A stretch of DNA of 64,000 bases, from contig NZ_OX419519.1 of the NCBI RefSeq assembly GCF_948472415.1, forward strand, positions 5,332,001-5,396,000, written 5' to 3'. The stretch's first letter is position 1. Each line of letters opens with the position of its first letter. Of this stretch, positions 26,015-35,773 are shown one piece after another. The stretch is from Kitasatospora fiedleri. Lineage in GTDB: Bacteria > Actinomycetota > Actinomycetes > Streptomycetales > Streptomycetaceae. The notes beneath the pieces were generated by a model. That model was given only the letters and a program-made list of their open reading frames with translations. It was not told the origin of the DNA and searched no databases. The translations under genes were made by a program, and so were the position numbers.

Positions 26015-29000
26015 CTACCTGAGCCGGTAGCCCTTCGGGGTGGGGTGGAAACCGGCCGTTTCCAGGTGCCCGCCCAGGGGGCTGGTGAGGGCCGGGTGGC
26101 CGTTGACGCGCTCGATGGTGAGCGGCCCGGCCAGCCCGGCCAGCGCCGCGGCCAGCGCGGGGCCGTCGGTGGACCAGGCGAGCAGGGACTTGCCGCCGCG
26201 CTCCAGGTAGAGCACCAGCTCGCCGTCGACCAGGGCGACCAGCGAGCCCGCCTTGCGGCCGGGGCGGTGCGCGGCGGCGGTGCCCGCGGGCGGCTCGGGC
26301 CAGGGCAGGGCCGCGCCGTACGCGTTGGCCGGGTCGGCGGCGGCCAGCACCACGGCCTGCGGGGCCTGGTCGGGGGCGGCGGCCGTCCACTCGGTGGCCG
26401 CCGCCCGCTCCAGCCGGGAGCTGACCGAGCGCAGCCGGTCGGCGGCGCCGGCCATGGCGAACTGGGCGCCGCCCAGGCCCTCGACGAAGTAGCCGCGGCG
26501 GGCCTTGCCGCGCTCCTCGAACGCGGACAGCACCCGGTAGACGCCCGCGAAGCCGCCGGGCACCCGCTCGGCGGCCACGGTGCCGCGGGTCAGCACGCCG
26601 TGCCGGTCGAGCAGGGCCTGCGCCCGGGCGGCGGCCCGCACCGTCGGGTCCCCGTCGAGGGCGGGCAGCAGCGACCAGCGGCCCACGGTGGTCGGCGGGC
26701 CGGTGCGGGCCGCGGGGCGGGCCAGGCCGCGCCCCGCGCCGCCGTAGCGGCCGCGCGGGGTGGTGCGCGGCGCGCGGTGCGCGGTGGCCCCGGCGGTGCG
26801 GCCGGAGCCGAGCAGGCCGCGCAGCGGGGCCAGGGTGTCGTTGGTGACGTACCCGGCCCAGACCAAGTCCCACAGGGCGTCGGCGATCTCGGCGTCCGGG
26901 GTGTCGGGGACGCGCTCGGCGAGCTGGCGGAAGAACGCGCCGTAGCCGCCGGTGAGCGCCTCCAGCAGGGCGGTGTGCACCGGGCCCGGGGTGAGCGGCA
27001 GCGGCTCGGGGCGCAGCAGGTGGGCGTTCTCCGGCAGGTGCAGGCTGATCCAGCCGTCCTTGCCGGGCAGCGCGCCCGCGCCGGACCAGCCGATCTCGCC
27101 GGCCGCCGTCAGCTCGTCCAGCAGGGCGGGGGAGTAGTCGGCGAGCCGGGCGGGCAGCACGAGCTTCTCCAGGGCGGAGGCGGGCAGCGCGGTGCCCTGG
27201 AGCTGCTCGACCACCCGGTAGAGGCCGTCGGCGCCGCGCAGCCGGTGGCCGGCCAGGTGCTGCCACTGCGGGAGGAACGCGGCCAGCGCCCCGGCCGGGA
27301 CGGCCTCCACCTCGTGGCGCAGGGCGGCCAGCGAGCGGCGGCGCAGGCGGCGCAGCACCTCGGTGTCGCACCACTCGGGGGCGGCGGCCGAGCCGTCCGG
27401 CCGGAACTCGCCCTGGACCAGGCGGCCGGCGGCGGTGAGGCGGTGCAGGGTGCCGGTGACCACGGCGGTGCCGAGGCCGAAGCGCTCGGCGGCGTCCTGC
27501 GCGGTGAACGGGCCGTGGGTGCGGGCGTGCCGGGCCAGCAGATCGCCCAGCGGGTCCTTGACCGGCTCGGTGAACGTCTCGGGGACGCCGACCGGCAGCG
27601 GGGTGCCGAGGGCGTCGCGCAGCCGCCCGGCGTCCTCGATCGCGGCCCAGCGCAGCGCGCCGCCGATCCGGACCTGGATCGCCCGGCGGGCGGCCTCCAG
27701 CTCCAGCGCCCACAGCGGTTCGGCGCCGCGCAGGCCCAGTTCGGCCTCGGAGAGCGGGCCGAGCAGGCGCAGCGCGTCGGCGACGCCCTCGGCGTCCTTG
27801 ATCCGGCGCTCGGGGGTGAGCCGCTGGAGCTCGGCCTCCAGGTCGGCGAGGACCTGCGGGTCGAGCAGTTCGCGCAGCTCGGCCTGGCCGAGCAGCTCGG
27901 ACAGCAGCCGGGAGTCCAGCGCCAGGGCGGCGGCGCGGCGCTCGGCGATCGGGGAGTCGCCCTCGTACAGGAACTGGGCGACGTAGCCGAACAGCAGGGA
28001 GCGGGCGAACGGGGACGGCTCGGGGGTGGTGACCTCGACCAGCCGCACCGCGCGGGACTCCAGGTCTCCCATCAGCTCGACCAGGCCGGGCACGTCGAAC
28101 ACGTCCTGCAGGCACTCGCGGACGGCCTCCAGGACGATCGGGAAGGAGCCGTACTCGGCGGCCACCTCCAGGAGTTGGGAGGCGCGCTGGCGCTGCTGCC
28201 ACAGCGGGGTGCGCTTGCCGGGGCTGCGGCGGGGCAGCAGCAGGGCGCGGCCGGCGCACTCGCGGAAGCGGGCGGCGAACAGGGCGGAGCCGCCGACCTG
28301 GTCGGTGACCAGCTGCTCGATCTCGGCGGCGTCGAAGACCGCGGCGTCGGCGCCGACCGGGGCCTCGTCGGTGGGCGGGGCGTCACCGGTGGGCGGGGCG
28401 GCCGAGGGGAAGTCGCCCAGCAGGTCGGCGTCCGGCAGCCGCAGCACGATGCCGTCGTCGGCGTGCATCACCTGCGGGTCCAGGCCGTGCTTCTCGCGCA
28501 GCCGGGCGCCGATGGCCAGCGCCCACGGGGCGTGCACCTGGGCGCCGAACGGGGAGTGCACGACGATCCGCCAGTCGCCGAGCTCGTCGCGGAAGCGCTC
28601 GACCACGATGGTGCGGTCGTCGGGCAGGTGGCCGCAGGCTTCGCGCTGCTCGGCGAGGTAGGCGAGCAGGTTGGCGGCGGCCCAGTCGTCCAGGCCGGCC
28701 GCGCGCAGCCGGGCGGTGGCCGCCGCCGGCTCCAGGGCGCCGAGCTCGCGGACGAACGCGCCCAGGGCGCGGCCGAGTTCGAGCGGGCGGCCGAGGGTGT
28801 CGCCCTTCCAGAACGGGAGCCGGCCGGGGACGCCGGGGGCGGGGGTGACCAGCACCTTGTCGTGGGTGATCTCCTGGATGCGCCAGGAGGTGGTGCCCAG
28901 GGTGAAGACGTCCCCCACCCGGGACTCGTAGACCATCTCCTCGTCCAGCTCTCCGACCCGGCCGCCGCCCTTCTTCCCCGCCTTCGGATCGGACCCGGCC

Positions 29001-30646
29001 GCGCCCGCGATGAAGACGCCGAACAGGCCGCGGTCGGGGATGGTGCCGCCGGAGGTGACGGCCAGCCGCTGGGCGCCGGGGCGGCCGGTGACGGTGCCCG
29101 CGACGCGGTCCCAGACCAGGCGGGGGCGCAGCTCGGCGAAGGCGTCGGACGGGTAGCGGCCGGCCAGCATGTCCAGGACGCCGTCGAACGCGGACCGCGG
29201 GAGGGTGGCGAACGGGGCGGCCCGGCGGCACAGCGCGAGCAGCTCGTCGACGTCCCAGACGTCCAGCGCGGTGATCGCGACCAGCTGCTGGGCCAGCACG
29301 TCCAGCGGGTTGCGCGGGACGCGCAGGGCCTCGATGGCGCCCGCCCGCATCCGCTCGGTGACCACGGCGGACTGCACCAGGTCGCCCCGGTACTTGGGGA
29401 AGAACACGCCGCTGGAGACCGCGCCGACCTGGTGCCCGGCCCGGCCGACCCGCTGCAGGCCGGAGGCCACCGAGGGCGGGGACTCGACCTGCACCACCAG
29501 GTCGACGGCGCCCATGTCGATGCCCAGCTCCAGGCTGGAGGTGGCCACCACGGCGGGCAGCCGGCCGGCCTTCAGCTCCTCCTCCACCAGCGAGCGCTGC
29601 TCCTTGGACACCGACCCGTGGTGGGCCCGGGCCAGCAGCGGCGGGGCGCCCGCGGCCGCCCCGGAGCCGCCCATCAGCTCGGCGGGGGAGTGCGCCCCGG
29701 GCAGCGGGGCGCCGGTGGCCCGCTCGTAGGCGATCTCGTTCAGCCGGTTGCACAGCCGCTCGGCCAGGCGGCGGGAGTTGGCGAACACGATGGTCGAGCG
29801 GTGCGCCTGCACCAGGTCGACGATCCGCTCCTCGACGTGCGGCCAGATCGAGCCCTGCCGCTGCGGGTCGGTCTCCTCGGCCGGGGCGGCGGGCAGGTCG
29901 GCCAGGTCCGGGACGGGGACCACCACGGACAGGTCGAAGCGCTTGTCGCCGCCGGGTTGGACGATCGCCGCACCGCGCTGCGGGCTGAGGTAGCGGGCGA
30001 CCTCCTCGACCGGGCGGACGGTGGCGGACAGGCCGATCCGGCGGGCCGGGCGCTCCAGCAGCTCGTCCAGGCGCTCCAGGCTGAGCGCCAGGTGGGCGCC
30101 GCGCTTGGTGCCGGCCACCGCGTGCACCTCGTCCAGGATCACCGTGTCGACGCCGCGCAGGGCCTCCCGGGCTGCGGAGGTGAGCAGCAGGAACAGCGAC
30201 TCGGGGGTGGTGATCAGGATGTCCGGCGGCTGGGTGGCGAAGCGGCGGCGGTCGGCGGCCGGGGTGTCGCCGGAGCGGATGCCGACCCGGACCTCGGGCT
30301 CCGGCAGGCCGAGCCGGACGCTGGCCTGCCGCAGGCCGGCCAGCGGGGCCCGCAGGTTGCGCTCGACGTCGACCGCGAGGGCCTTCAGCGGGGAGACGTA
30401 GAGCACCCGGCAGCGGCGCTTCGGGTCGGCCGGGGGCGGGGTGGCGGCCAGCCGGTCCAGTGCGGAGAGGAAGGCCGCCAGCGTCTTGCCGGAGCCGGTC
30501 GGGGCGACCACCAGCACGTCCGTCCCGAGCCCGATCGCCGACCAGGCGCGGGACTGCGCCTCGGTGGGCGCGGCGAACGCGCCCGTGAACCAGGCCCGGG
30601 TGGCCGGGGCGAAGCCGTGCAGCGGGTCAGCGTCGGAGGAGGCCAT
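26015..30646 (-). CDS. lhr: Lhr-family DNA/RNA helicase
   Basis: A large superfamily 2 helicase (1543 aa) of the long Lhr type, linked to DNA repair in actinobacteria. Walker A is VVAPTGSGKTLAAFLSALD (about residues 46-64). Motif II is DEVH (VILDEVHAVAGTKRG) and motif III is SATVRPVEEVARYL. The RecA2 motif QRVGRAGHQVGAVSSG follows, then the winged-helix/beta-barrel Lhr core and a long C-terminal domain. ATG 30646 starts MASSDADPLHGFAP; a GTG seven codons earlier is possible. It is the longest gene on the minus strand and is single. Confidence 0.93.
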   Translation of the reverse strand: MASSDADPLHGFAPATRAWFTGAFAAPTEAQSRAWSAIGLGTDVLVVAPTGSGKTLAAFLSALDRLAATPPPADPKRRCRVLYVSPLKALAVDVERNLRAPLAGLRQASVRLGLPEPEVRVGIRSGDTPAADRRRFATQPPDILITTPESLFLLLTSAAREALRGVDTVILDEVHAVAGTKRGAHLALSLERLDELLERPARRIGLSATVRPVEEVARYLSPQRGAAIVQPGGDKRFDLSVVVPVPDLADLPAAPAEETDPQRQGSIWPHVEERIVDLVQAHRSTIVFANSRRLAERLCNRLNEIAYERATGAPLPGAHSPAELMGGSGAAAGAPPLLARAHHGSVSKEQRSLVEEELKAGRLPAVVATSSLELGIDMGAVDLVVQVESPPSVASGLQRVGRAGHQVGAVSSGVFFPKYRGDLVQSAVVTERMRAGAIEALRVPRNPLDVLAQQLVAITALDVWDVDELLALCRRAAPFATLPRSAFDGVLDMLAGRYPSDAFAELRPRLVWDRVAGTVTGRPGAQRLAVTSGGTIPDRGLFGVFIAGAAGSDPKAGKKGGGRVGELDEEMVYESRVGDVFTLGTTSWRIQEITHDKVLVTPAPGVPGRLPFWKGDTLGRPLELGRALGAFVRELGALEPAAATARLRAAGLDDWAAANLLAYLAEQREACGHLPDDRTIVVERFRDELGDWRIVVHSPFGAQVHAPWALAIGARLREKHGLDPQVMHADDGIVLRLPDADLLGDFPSAAPPTGDAPPTDEAPVGADAAVFDAAEIEQLVTDQVGGSALFAARFRECAGRALLLPRRSPGKRTPLWQQRQRASQLLEVAAEYGSFPIVLEAVRECLQDVFDVPGLVELMGDLESRAVRLVEVTTPEPSPFARSLLFGYVAQFLYEGDSPIAERRAAALALDSRLLSELLGQAELRELLDPQVLADLEAELQRLTPERRIKDAEGVADALRLLGPLSEAELGLRGAEPLWALELEAARRAIQVRIGGALRWAAIEDAGRLRDALGTPLPVGVPETFTEPVKDPLGDLLARHARTHGPFTAQDAAERFGLGTAVVTGTLHRLTAAGRLVQGEFRPDGSAAAPEWCDTEVLRRLRRRSLAALRHEVEAVPAGALAAFLPQWQHLAGHRLRGADGLYRVVEQLQGTALPASALEKLVLPARLADYSPALLDELTAAGEIGWSGAGALPGKDGWISLHLPENAHLLRPEPLPLTPGPVHTALLEALTGGYGAFFRQLAERVPDTPDAEIADALWDLVWAGYVTNDTLAPLRGLLGSGRTAGATAHRAPRTTPRGRYGGAGRGLARPAARTGPPTTVGRWSLLPALDGDPTVRAAARAQALLDRHGVLTRGTVAAERVPGGFAGVYRVLSAFEERGKARRGYFVEGLGGAQFAMAGAADRLRSVSSRLERAAATEWTAAAPDQAPQAVVLAAADPANAYGAALPWPEPPAGTAAAHRPGRKAGSLVALVDGELVLYLERGGKSLLAWSTDGPALAAALAGLAGPLTIERVNGHPALTSPLGGHLETAGFHPTPKGYRLR

Positions 30647-30795
30647 GACCCCATGGTGCCCCGACACGCTGACAGGTCACGGAACGGTCACCGTCTGACC
30701 CAACCCCGCGCAGCAAATCGTACAAATCGCCCATATGGTGAGGAACCGGACCCGATCCCGGTGTTCGGCCCTGCCTGACGAGCGGAGAGCGTGCG

Positions 30796-32442
30796 ATGGA
30801 GCAGGTGAGCCAGGCCCCCGGCAGCACCCCCGCCCCCCGCCGGCGCCGCAGCGTCCGGGTGCTCGGCGCGACGCTGCTCACCGGACTGCTGCTCGGCGGC
30901 GCCGTCCCCTACGTCACCGGCACCGGCGACACCTACCTCAGCTACCTGGTGCTGGACGAGCGCACCGACGCCCAGGGCGCCGAGCACGCCGGCGACCAGG
31001 CCCGGGCGGTCGGCGGCAAGGTCGTCCAGGACTACCCGCAGATCGGCGCGGTGCTCGCCTACGCCGGGCCCCGGTTCGCCGAGAAGCTGCGCGGACGGCC
31101 CGGGATAGCCGCCGTCGGCGCCACCCGCACCGTCCCGGTGCCCTCCCCGCCCCGGCCGCTGGCCGGCGCCGCCTTCGACACCGGCACCGGCACCGCCGCC
31201 GCCCGGCCCGGCGCGCTGCCGCTCGGGGACGCGGAGCGGACCGCCGCGCGCGGTACGGCGGGTACGGGCGGGGGCGCGGGGGCGGCCGTCGAGACCGTCG
31301 AGGGGGCCGACGACTCCACCGCCACCGTGCCCGACCCCGGCGAGCAGTCCGACTGGAACCTCGCCATGATCGGCGCCCTCGACCGCCCCGCCGGGCGGGG
31401 CGCCGCCCTGCTGCGCCCGCCGGTCGCCGACCGGGCCGGGCCGACCTCCGCCGACCGGGCCGGCGCGCTGCCCACCGCCCAGCAGCTGTCCAAGGTCACC
31501 GTCGCCGTCCTGGACTCCGGCGTCGACGACACCCACCCCGACCTGCGGGCCGCCGTCGACCCGGCCGCCTCCGCGTCCTGCGCCGACGGCCGCCCCGACT
31601 CCCGCAGCGGCGCCTGGCGGCCCGACGACGCGATCAACGAGAGCGGCCACGGCACCCACGTCGCCGGGATCGTCGGCGCCGCCCGCGACGGCCACGGCGT
31701 CACCGGCGTCGCCCCCGGCGTGCGGATCGCCGCCGTCCGGCTGCTCGGACCGCTCGGGCAGTACTACACCGAGAACATCGTCTGCGGCATGCTCTGGGCC
31801 GCCGACCACGGCGCCCGCGCGATCAACGACAGCTACTTCGCCGACCCGTGGAAGTACAACTGCCCCGAGGACGCCGACCAGGCCGCGCTGGCCGCCGCCG
31901 TCGGCCGGGCCGTCGCCTACGCCCAGCGCAAGGGCGCCGTGGTGGTCGCCTCGGCCGGCAACGACGGCCAGGACCTGAACGCCGGACGCACCGACCAGCG
32001 CAGCCCCAACGACCGCACCACCGGCCCCCCGGACGACCGGCAGCTCGGCACCGAGTGCATCCGGCTGCCCGGCGAACTGCCCGGCGTGGTCACCGTCACC
32101 GCCGTCGACCGCAACGGCCTGCCCGCCGGGTACAGCAACTACGGGCGCGGCAAGGTCTCCATCGCCGCCCCCGGCGGCGACCCCGACGGCGGCACCCAGG
32201 GCGCGATCGTCTCCGACTGGCCCGGCGGCCGGTACGCCGCGCTGGCCGGCACCTCGATGTCCGCCGCGCACGTCACCGGCGCGGTCGCCGTGGTCGCCGC
32301 CCAGCACCCCGACTGGAGCCCCGACCGGATCGCCGCCGCGCTGGCCCTGGCCGCCGACCAGGGCTGCACCACGACCCTGCCGCTCGGCTGCCAGGACCGC
32401 GACTTCTACGGCGCCGGCCTGCTCACCCTGCCGACGGGCTGA
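30796..32442 (+). CDS. Membrane-anchored/secreted S8 (subtilisin-like) serine protease
   Basis: The catalytic triad is visible: Asp in TVAVLDSGVDDTHPDL, His in ESGHGTHVAGIVGA and Ser in LAGTSMSAAHVTGA. The N-terminus has an Arg-rich n-region and a hydrophobic helix (VLGATLLTGLLLGGAVPY), so it is exported or anchored. A pro-peptide-like inhibitor I9 segment (about residues 50-120) and a Pro/Ala linker precede the protease domain. At 548 aa it resembles streptomycete S8 peptidases rather than ESX mycosins, since no C-terminal membrane helix is seen. Substrate is unknown. Confidence 0.88.
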   Translation: MEQVSQAPGSTPAPRRRRSVRVLGATLLTGLLLGGAVPYVTGTGDTYLSYLVLDERTDAQGAEHAGDQARAVGGKVVQDYPQIGAVLAYAGPRFAEKLRGRPGIAAVGATRTVPVPSPPRPLAGAAFDTGTGTAAARPGALPLGDAERTAARGTAGTGGGAGAAVETVEGADDSTATVPDPGEQSDWNLAMIGALDRPAGRGAALLRPPVADRAGPTSADRAGALPTAQQLSKVTVAVLDSGVDDTHPDLRAAVDPAASASCADGRPDSRSGAWRPDDAINESGHGTHVAGIVGAARDGHGVTGVAPGVRIAAVRLLGPLGQYYTENIVCGMLWAADHGARAINDSYFADPWKYNCPEDADQAALAAAVGRAVAYAQRKGAVVVASAGNDGQDLNAGRTDQRSPNDRTTGPPDDRQLGTECIRLPGELPGVVTVTAVDRNGLPAGYSNYGRGKVSIAAPGGDPDGGTQGAIVSDWPGGRYAALAGTSMSAAHVTGAVAVVAAQHPDWSPDRIAAALALAADQGCTTTLPLGCQDRDFYGAGLLTLPTG

Positions 32443-32472
32443 CCACCGCCCCGGGGCGGGCGGCCGGTGCCC

Positions 32473-32485
32473 GATACTGGGGCGC
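32473..32485 (+). promoter_or_regulatory. -10 element for leaderless DUF3046 gene
   Basis: GATACT (32473-32478), then 7 nt, then ATG 32486, with no ribosome-binding site. Confidence 0.5.
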
Positions 32486-32680
32486 ATGAGGCTGACCGAG
32501 TTCTGGCGACGGATGCACGAGCACTTCGGCGAGGCGTACGCGGAGTCCTTCGCCCAGGACCACGTGATGGGCGAGCTCGGCGGCCGCACCGTCCGGCAGG
32601 CGCTGGACGCCGGGTGGGAGGCCAAGGACGTGTGGCGGGTGGTCTGCGCCACGCAGGGGGTGTCGCCGCAACTGAGGTGA
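32486..32680 (+). CDS. DUF3046 family protein
   Basis: A 64-aa protein matching the actinobacterial DUF3046 family: MRLTEFWRRMHEHFGEAYA, then QDHVMGELGGRTVRQALDAG and a C-terminal VWRVVCATQGV. In many actinobacteria this small gene lies near recA/recX, as here. Its function is unknown. The -10 element 7 nt before the ATG suggests a leaderless mRNA. Confidence 0.9.
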   Translation: MRLTEFWRRMHEHFGEAYAESFAQDHVMGELGGRTVRQALDAGWEAKDVWRVVCATQGVSPQLR

Positions 32681-32696
32681 GATTATTCGCGCCGGA

Positions 32697-34193
32697 GTGG
32701 GTGAGACTGTCCCGGTGGCGAGCAGCGCAGAGAACCCCGACCCGACCGGCGACCCGGCCCCCGACACCGCGCCCGGCACCACGGCCCGGGCAGCCGACGC
32801 GGCGGAAGCCGCCGACACCGCGAGGGCGGGCGCCGGGAGCCCGGGCGCCGAGGGGGCGGACACGGTGGCCGCCCGGCTGCTGCGCCGGGCCGAGCTCGGC
32901 GGCGGCGCGATGCCCCGCTGGCTGCCCAGGGCGCTGCTGCTGGCGCTGCTCGGGGTCGGACTGTTCCAGCTCGCCGACTGGGCCTTCCACCAGCTGATCG
33001 ACCTGTTCGTGATGCTACTGGTGGCGTTCTTCCTGTCGCTGGCGATGGAGCCCGCCGTCGACCGGATGGCCGCCCGGGGGGTGCGCCGGGGCCTCGGCAC
33101 CTTCCTGGTGTTCATCGGCCTGTTCATCGCCGCCGCCGGCTTCCTGGCCTCGCTCGGCACCCTGCTGGTCGACCAGATCACCCAGATCGCCGGGAAGCTC
33201 CCGCAGCTGCTCCAGGACCTGATCAACTGGATCAACCACACCTTCCACACCGACCTGTCGCTCGACCAGCTCCAGCACCAGGTGCTCAAGGACTCCGGGA
33301 CGATCGAGAAGTACGCCCAGCAGGCCGCCGACAACGTCTGGGGCGTCACCGGCACCGTCATCGGCGGGCTGTTCCAGGCGTTCACCGTCGGCCTGTTCAC
33401 CTTCTACTTCACCGCCGAGGGCCCCCGGGTGCGGCGCACCGTCTGCTCGCTGCTGCCGCCCTCCAAGCAGGGCGAGGTGCTGCGGGCCTGGGAGATCGCG
33501 CTCGCCAAGACCGGCGGCTACCTCTACTCCCGGGCGCTGCTCGCGCTGATCTCCGCGCTCGCGCACTGGGCGTTCTTCGCGATCATCGGGCTGCCGTACG
33601 CCGCCGCGCTGGCCGTCTGGGTCGGCGTCATGTCGCAGTTCGTGCCGACCATCGGCACCTACCTGGCCGGCGCGCTGCCGGTCCTGGTCGGGCTGACCGT
33701 GCGGCCGGTGGACGCGCTGTGGGTGCTGGCCTTCGTGACCGTCTACCAGCAGATCGAGAACTACCTGCTGCACCCGCGGATCACCGCGAAGACGGTCGAC
33801 GTGCACCCCGCCGTCGCGTTCGGCGCGGTGATCGCCGGGGCCGCGCTGCTCGGCGCGGTCGGCGCGCTGATCGCCATCCCGGTCGCGGCCACCCTGCAGG
33901 GCTTCGTCGGGACGTACGTGCGCCGCTACGAGGTCGAGGACGACCCGCGGATCGACCACGGCGAGGAGCGGCGCGAACGGCGGCGGCACACCGTGCGGCG
34001 GCTGCGGCGGATGGTGTCGGGCGGCGCGGGGCGCTCGGGCGGCTCGGGCGGTTCCGACGGCGCCGGTGGTTCGAGCGGCTCGAGCGGCTCGAGCGGCTCG
34101 GACGGCTCGGGCGGCTCAGGTGGTTCGAGTGCGGACGGTGCCGGTGGGGGAAGGTCGGACGGGGAGCGGCGGGAGGAACCGCCGGGGGAGTGA
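32697..34193 (+). CDS. AI-2E family transporter-like membrane protein
   Basis: An eight-helix permease of the AI-2E exporter/YdiK/PerM family. Conserved landmarks are the N-terminal helix pair with LLVAFFLSLAMEPAVDRMA, the long central amphipathic region, and AVWVGVMSQFVPTIGTYLAGALP plus YQQIENYLLHPRI near the C-terminus. Residues 1-65 are a low-complexity polar leader and the last 60 are Gly/Ser/Asp-rich. GTG 32715 (VASSAENPD) is a possible alternative start. The transported substrate is unknown; autoinducer-2 export is unlikely to be its role in this group. Confidence 0.87.
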   Translation: MGETVPVASSAENPDPTGDPAPDTAPGTTARAADAAEAADTARAGAGSPGAEGADTVAARLLRRAELGGGAMPRWLPRALLLALLGVGLFQLADWAFHQLIDLFVMLLVAFFLSLAMEPAVDRMAARGVRRGLGTFLVFIGLFIAAAGFLASLGTLLVDQITQIAGKLPQLLQDLINWINHTFHTDLSLDQLQHQVLKDSGTIEKYAQQAADNVWGVTGTVIGGLFQAFTVGLFTFYFTAEGPRVRRTVCSLLPPSKQGEVLRAWEIALAKTGGYLYSRALLALISALAHWAFFAIIGLPYAAALAVWVGVMSQFVPTIGTYLAGALPVLVGLTVRPVDALWVLAFVTVYQQIENYLLHPRITAKTVDVHPAVAFGAVIAGAALLGAVGALIAIPVAATLQGFVGTYVRRYEVEDDPRIDHGEERRERRRHTVRRLRRMVSGGAGRSGGSGGSDGAGGSSGSSGSSGSDGSGGSGGSSADGAGGGRSDGERREEPPGE

Positions 34194-34244
34194 CCGGGCG
34201 GGTAAGCGTTTCGCGCCTCCTCCGGGCTCTGGACGGGTGAGGAG

Positions 34245-34787
34245 GTGTTCACGGGAGAAGAGACGCGGAGCGGCCCGGAGCAGGATTTCCGGGCGTTCAT
34301 CGTGGGGGCGTGGCCCTGGCTGCTGCGGACGGCGTACCTGCCGACCGGCGACCGGCACGCGGCGGAGGACCTCGCGCAGTTCGCCGCGGAGCGGACCTGC
34401 GCGGCCTGGACGAAGGTCCGCCGGGCCGACGACCCGCACAGCTACGTGCGCCGGATCATGGTCAACCAGCACGCCCGCCGCCGGCGCCGCCGGCCCCCGG
34501 AGGTGCTGGTGGAGGCCGTGCCGGACACGGCCGGGCCCGAGGACGGGTACGCCAGGTCGGACCGGCGCCGGGAGCTGATGGCGGCCCTCGCGACGCTGCC
34601 GGTCCGGCAGCGGCAGGCCGTGGTGCTGCGGCACTGGGAGGACCTGAGCGACAGCCAGGCGGCAGCGGCGATGGGGTGCTCGGCCGGGGCCGTGCGCAGC
34701 CACGCCGCCAAGGGGATAGCCCGGCTGCGGGAGACCGCGGGCCTGGGGGAACCGAAGGACATGACACGGATCGGGGGTGCGGTGTGA
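34245..34787 (+). CDS. SigE-family (ECF-like) RNA polymerase sigma factor
   Basis: Region 2 is DFRAFIVGAWPWLLRTAYLP...HAAEDLAQ, and region 4 is LPVRQRQAVVLRHWEDLSDSQAAAAMGCSAGAVRSHAAKG, characteristic of the streptomycete SigE-family group 4 sigma factors. Length 180 aa fits. The GTG overlaps a GGAGG sequence, so initiation is not obvious, but the conserved domain begins too early for any later start. The next gene overlaps by 4 nt and is a membrane protein, the usual partner arrangement. Confidence 0.88.
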   Translation: MFTGEETRSGPEQDFRAFIVGAWPWLLRTAYLPTGDRHAAEDLAQFAAERTCAAWTKVRRADDPHSYVRRIMVNQHARRRRRRPPEVLVEAVPDTAGPEDGYARSDRRRELMAALATLPVRQRQAVVLRHWEDLSDSQAAAAMGCSAGAVRSHAAKGIARLRETAGLGEPKDMTRIGGAV

Positions 34788-35716
34788 CCACGGGTGGCAA
34801 CGGAACGCGGGGGGACGGCGAGATGTGGGTCGAGCTCGGGCTCGCCGGAGCCGCGGCGCAGGTGCCGATCGGGCCGGTCCCGGTCGAGGGCATCGAGGCC
34901 GGGGGGCGGCGGCTCCGCCGGCGCCGCCGGACCGCGGTCGGAGCGCTCGCGCTGGCCTCGGTGGTGGTCCTGGGCGGCGGCGCGGCGGCCGGACTGCACG
35001 CCGGACCGGCCGGTGCGCGCACCGCGCAGTCGATCGGCCCGGCCGGCACCGGAGGCGACGGCGGCCCGGCCGCCGCGTCCCCGTCGGCCGCGTCCCCGTC
35101 GGCCGCGTCCTCGTCGGCCGTCCCCCGGGACCCGCTCACGCCCGTCCGGACGGTGATCGGGCAGGGCGTCGTGGACGGCAAGGAGTGGAAGCTCTGGGAG
35201 GCGCTCTGGCCGGTCGCCCCGCAGGAGCGGGCGTACGAGCAGGCGGTCGCGGTCTGGCAGGAGCGCAGCGCCGTCGACCCCTCGCTGGACCGGCCCACGG
35301 AGGCGTACGTCCAGCAGTACTGGCAGCCTAACGAGGACGTCGTCAACACCTACGCGACCCTGGACGGGGTCCGGCAGAAGTACGACGAGCAGGGCGGCTA
35401 CCCGGCCCCCGGGCACTTGGAGCCGGGGATGGGGACCACCTTCAGCGGCGGCACGATGGCCGCCCGGACCAAGGGCGACCACCCCGGGCCGCTGCCGGTC
35501 GCGCTCGCCGTGATGGCGTTCGGCCCGGACATCGCCAAGGTGGTGGTGACCTGGGACGACGGCACCACCTCCGAACCGCCGCTGGTCACCGTCGGCGACT
35601 CCCCGTACCGGCGGATGGTGGTGCCGGAGCAGAGCGGGAAGCGGGCCGTGTCCTGGCAGTTCTTCGACAGGGCCGGCACCGAGGTGCCGAACGCGGGGGA
35701 GGACATGCTGAGTTGA
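34784..35716 (+). CDS. Single-pass membrane protein coupled to the sigma factor (putative regulator)
   Basis: It begins at GTG in a 4-nt overlap with the sigma gene. It has a short cytoplasmic N-terminus with an RRLRRRRRTA stretch, one membrane helix (VGALALASVVVLGGGAAAGL, about residues 47-66), a Pro/Ala/Ser spacer with three copies of a 15-bp repeat, and an extracellular domain of about 200 residues that I do not recognise. The position suggests a signal receptor or anti-sigma role, but no zinc-binding HXXXCXXC motif is present. Function is inferred only. Confidence 0.75.
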   Translation: MTTGGNGTRGDGEMWVELGLAGAAAQVPIGPVPVEGIEAGGRRLRRRRRTAVGALALASVVVLGGGAAAGLHAGPAGARTAQSIGPAGTGGDGGPAAASPSAASPSAASSSAVPRDPLTPVRTVIGQGVVDGKEWKLWEALWPVAPQERAYEQAVAVWQERSAVDPSLDRPTEAYVQQYWQPNEDVVNTYATLDGVRQKYDEQGGYPAPGHLEPGMGTTFSGGTMAARTKGDHPGPLPVALAVMAFGPDIAKVVVTWDDGTTSEPPLVTVGDSPYRRMVVPEQSGKRAVSWQFFDRAGTEVPNAGEDMLS

Positions 35717-35773
35717 GCCCCCTGCGGCCGGTGCCCCGCGGACGCCTGGCGCCGGCCGTGCGCGGGTGGGCGG